Shown piece after piece: positions 4,247 to 5,580 of a stretch of DNA of 5,580 bases; the stretch's first letter is position 1; every line of letters starts with the position of its first letter. The stretch covers positions 1 to 5,580 of the forward strand of contig JAERMP010000157.1 in assembly GCA_016844515.1 (NCBI GenBank). Direction: 5' to 3'. A program made the translations under genes and the position numbers. This DNA is from Thermoleophilia bacterium. GTDB lineage: Bacteria > Actinomycetota > Thermoleophilia > Gaiellales > Gaiellaceae. The notes beneath the pieces were generated by a model. The model worked only from the letters and a program-made list of their open reading frames with translations, made no database searches and was not told where the DNA came from.

Positions 4247-5431
4247 TCAGCCGGCGAGGATGCCCGTCACGAACATCGTTGCGATCCCAGCAAGGAACCC
4301 GACGATTGCATAACCGGAGCGAAGCCCTCCGGGAGCGTGCCGCGCTACGTAGCGCCCGACCTCGACAACGACCTGGAATGCAGCACCCGCCGCGATCGCG
4401 AAGAAGAGAGCCCCGAGAACGTCGTTCGACGTATACCCGCCAATCCAGGCTCCGAGGATCGTCGGTGCGCCAGCGACGAGCGCGAGCCCGACGAGCGTAA
4501 GGATCGTCACGCGCGTCTTGGCGACCGGTGTCGCGATCCCGAGGCCCTCGGTGACGTTGTGGATCATGAAACCCACGATCAGGAAGCTCCCGAGCTGGAG
4601 CTCGCCGAGCGCGAACGAAGCACCGATCGCGAGACCTTCGCCAAGGTTGTGAAGGCCGATCCCGATCGCGATGAGCAGCGCGAGAGCCAAGCCCGTCGCG
4701 GCGGAGCCACCGGTCAGCCTGCCGGCGAGCGCAGTCATCCCGAGGAAGCTGAGCGCGACGCCGAGCAGGACCAAGCCGGTTCCACCAAGCGCGGAAGGCA
4801 GCGCTGCCTGAAGCTGGAAGGACTCGCTGAGCGCTTCCACGCCGAGGAACGAGAGAAGCCCGGCCGTGAACGCCATGAATGCCGAGAGCCACGCTGGGCC
4901 TGCGTGCCGCAGCGCCGGGAGCCAGAGAAGCCCGAGAGCGACGGGAAGCACGCCGACCAGCACGCCGATCAGGGCGTAGCCCAGGAACCCTTCGACGGAG
5001 GGCGTCGGCGTCTCGATCGCAGCCGGGATCTCCTCGACCGTCTCGATTCCAGTCGAGGACGTGACACCGACGGTGATCGGATCGTCCTCCACCCAGTCGA
5101 AGGGGACGACGATCGTGCTCGACCGGAGGCGGCCGAGCGTCGTCGGGCCGTCGACTGTGTACGGGACGATCGCGTCGTCGACGTTCACGTTCGCGATCGT
5201 CAGGTCGTCCGGCTGCGGGTTGCGCACGGTGATCCTGATCTCGCCCGGTGAGAACTCGACCCGCCGGATGTCGAACTCGTCGGCGGGGGGCGGGTTCGTG
5301 CCGACGAGATCGACGAGCGCCGACCCGCTCGTGACGACGGCTCCGACAGCGAGTGCGAGCAGCAGCACCGGCACCACCGCCCACAGGCGCCACCCCATGC
5401 GCGCCCGAGATGTCGCGGACCCGGCCTCCAT
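4247..5431 (-). CDS. ZIP-family divalent metal transporter with extra N-terminal extracytoplasmic domain
   Basis: This 394-residue integral membrane protein likely imports Zn(II), Fe(II) or a similar metal. The ZIP core (about 147-392) has eight predicted helices. The two signature metal-site helices are HNLGEG (261-266, helix 4) and HNVTEG (291-296, helix 5), spaced as in bacterial ZIPs. Unusually, the core is preceded by an added helix (about 14-36, WRLWAVVPVLLLALAVGAVV) and a roughly 100-residue beta-rich segment (about 50-140, including FDIRRVEFSPGEIRITV and IVVPFDWVEDD). With N-in orientation this segment lies outside the cell, which then gives the normal ZIP core topology. The His-rich loop between helices 3 and 4 seen in many ZIPs is absent. 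ATG at 5431 overlaps the oxidase stop as TGATG; there is no Shine-Dalgarno, so translation is probably coupled. The frame is open to 5554, but that extension is Arg-rich antisense-like sequence overlapping the oxidase. ATG at 5398 is a possible later start. Confidence 0.85.
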   Translation of the reverse strand: MEAGSATSRARMGWRLWAVVPVLLLALAVGAVVTSGSALVDLVGTNPPPADEFDIRRVEFSPGEIRITVRNPQPDDLTIANVNVDDAIVPYTVDGPTTLGRLRSSTIVVPFDWVEDDPITVGVTSSTGIETVEEIPAAIETPTPSVEGFLGYALIGVLVGVLPVALGLLWLPALRHAGPAWLSAFMAFTAGLLSFLGVEALSESFQLQAALPSALGGTGLVLLGVALSFLGMTALAGRLTGGSAATGLALALLIAIGIGLHNLGEGLAIGASFALGELQLGSFLIVGFMIHNVTEGLGIATPVAKTRVTILTLVGLALVAGAPTILGAWIGGYTSNDVLGALFFAIAAGAAFQVVVEVGRYVARHAPGGLRSGYAIVGFLAGIATMFVTGILAG

Positions 5432-5580
5432 CAGTCGACCACGTCGAAGAAGCCCATCCAGCCGAGCTCGGCGAACTCGGACTGGTGCGCGTGGAACATG
5501 TGCAGGCCGGTCCCGGCGAACTCGATCTCGAGCACGCCCCGCTGCCCCTGGCACTGCATCACCGTGTCCGTGTACTCCCA
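5431..5580 (-). CDS. Multicopper oxidase, C-terminal fragment
   Basis: Only the last 49 residues are present; the gene continues beyond the right edge of the window. The sequence has QCQGQRGVLEIEF, then GLHMFHAHQSEFAELGWMGF. This is the C-terminal copper-binding strand of a cupredoxin-fold multicopper oxidase, with His-Ala-His supplying ligands expected for the trinuclear cluster. The classic last motif is HCHxxxHxxxxM, with Cys as a type 1 copper ligand. Here the Cys is Ala and the next His is Phe, so the type 1 site is probably in another domain, as in two-domain oxidases related to copper nitrite reductase. The likely location is extracytoplasmic, but the N-terminus is not visible. The TGA at 5433-5431 overlaps the ATG of the ZIP transporter by one base, so the two are one transcription unit. 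Substrate (metal ion, phenolic or nitrite) cannot be settled from this piece. Confidence 0.85.
   Translation of the reverse strand, partial: WEYTDTVMQCQGQRGVLEIEFAGTGLHMFHAHQSEFAELGWMGFFDVVD

Noticed and set aside
4337..5251. Plus-strand open frame (304 codons) opposite the ZIP gene
   Set aside because: It is a highly charged antisense translation (Arg, Glu, Asp) of hydrophobic codons, with no domain and no promoter or ribosome site.
4185..5393. Long minus-strand open frame (402 codons) overlapping the ZIP gene in another frame
   Set aside because: The translation is strongly Arg-rich low-complexity sequence, while the overlapping frame encodes a ZIP transporter with both HNxxEG motifs.
5432..5554. 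N-terminal extension of the ZIP gene to a start at 5554
   Set aside because: The added 41 residues are Arg-rich and overlap the oxidase C-terminus; the TGATG junction at 5433-5429 is a natural coupled start.
1..5580. CRISPR array, tRNA, rRNA, insertion sequence or phage genes
   Set aside because: No regularly spaced direct repeats, cloverleaf-like segments, transposase motifs or phage proteins were seen on either strand by reading.

Overview
The window is GC-rich and gene-dense. It most likely comes from an actinobacterium, possibly a deep-branching lineage such as Thermoleophilia. The best evidence is a SigR-type ECF sigma factor translationally coupled to an RsrA-type zinc anti-sigma factor, preceded by an exact SigR-class promoter. 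Several genes also appear to have a -10 hexamer directly before the start codon, as in leaderless transcripts, which are common in actinobacteria. The taxonomic placement below class level is inference.

Layout. Bases 1-147 (+) hold the C-terminal end of a MobA/MocA-like nucleotidyltransferase. It converges on, and overlaps by 4 bp, a minus-strand stress module made of rsrA (144-383) and sigR (380-964). Upstream of sigR on the same strand are a small heavy-metal-associated (HMA) protein (1019-1243) and an unrecognised 119-residue Cys/His protein (1284-1643). A 17-bp divergent intergenic region separates the latter from a plus-strand patatin-like phospholipase (1661-2827). Bases 2828-3011 contain no gene but carry four strong hairpins between the converging phospholipase and HtrA genes. 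The right half is all minus strand: an HtrA/DegP-type membrane-anchored serine protease with a PDZ domain (3012-4175), a ZIP-family metal transporter with an added N-terminal anchor and extracytoplasmic domain (4247-5431), and the C-terminal end of a multicopper oxidase (5431-5580, running off the window).

How the genes may work together. sigR-rsrA should be a thiol-oxidative-stress switch with positive autoregulation. The multicopper oxidase and ZIP genes share a TGATG junction and so are probably one metal oxidation/uptake unit at the cell surface. HtrA follows in the same direction but seems to have its own promoter and deals with misfolded extracytoplasmic protein. The theme is redox, metal and envelope stress. 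The least described parts are the oxidase-ZIP pair with its extra ZIP domain, the Cys/His protein with its shared divergent promoter, and the hairpin cluster.
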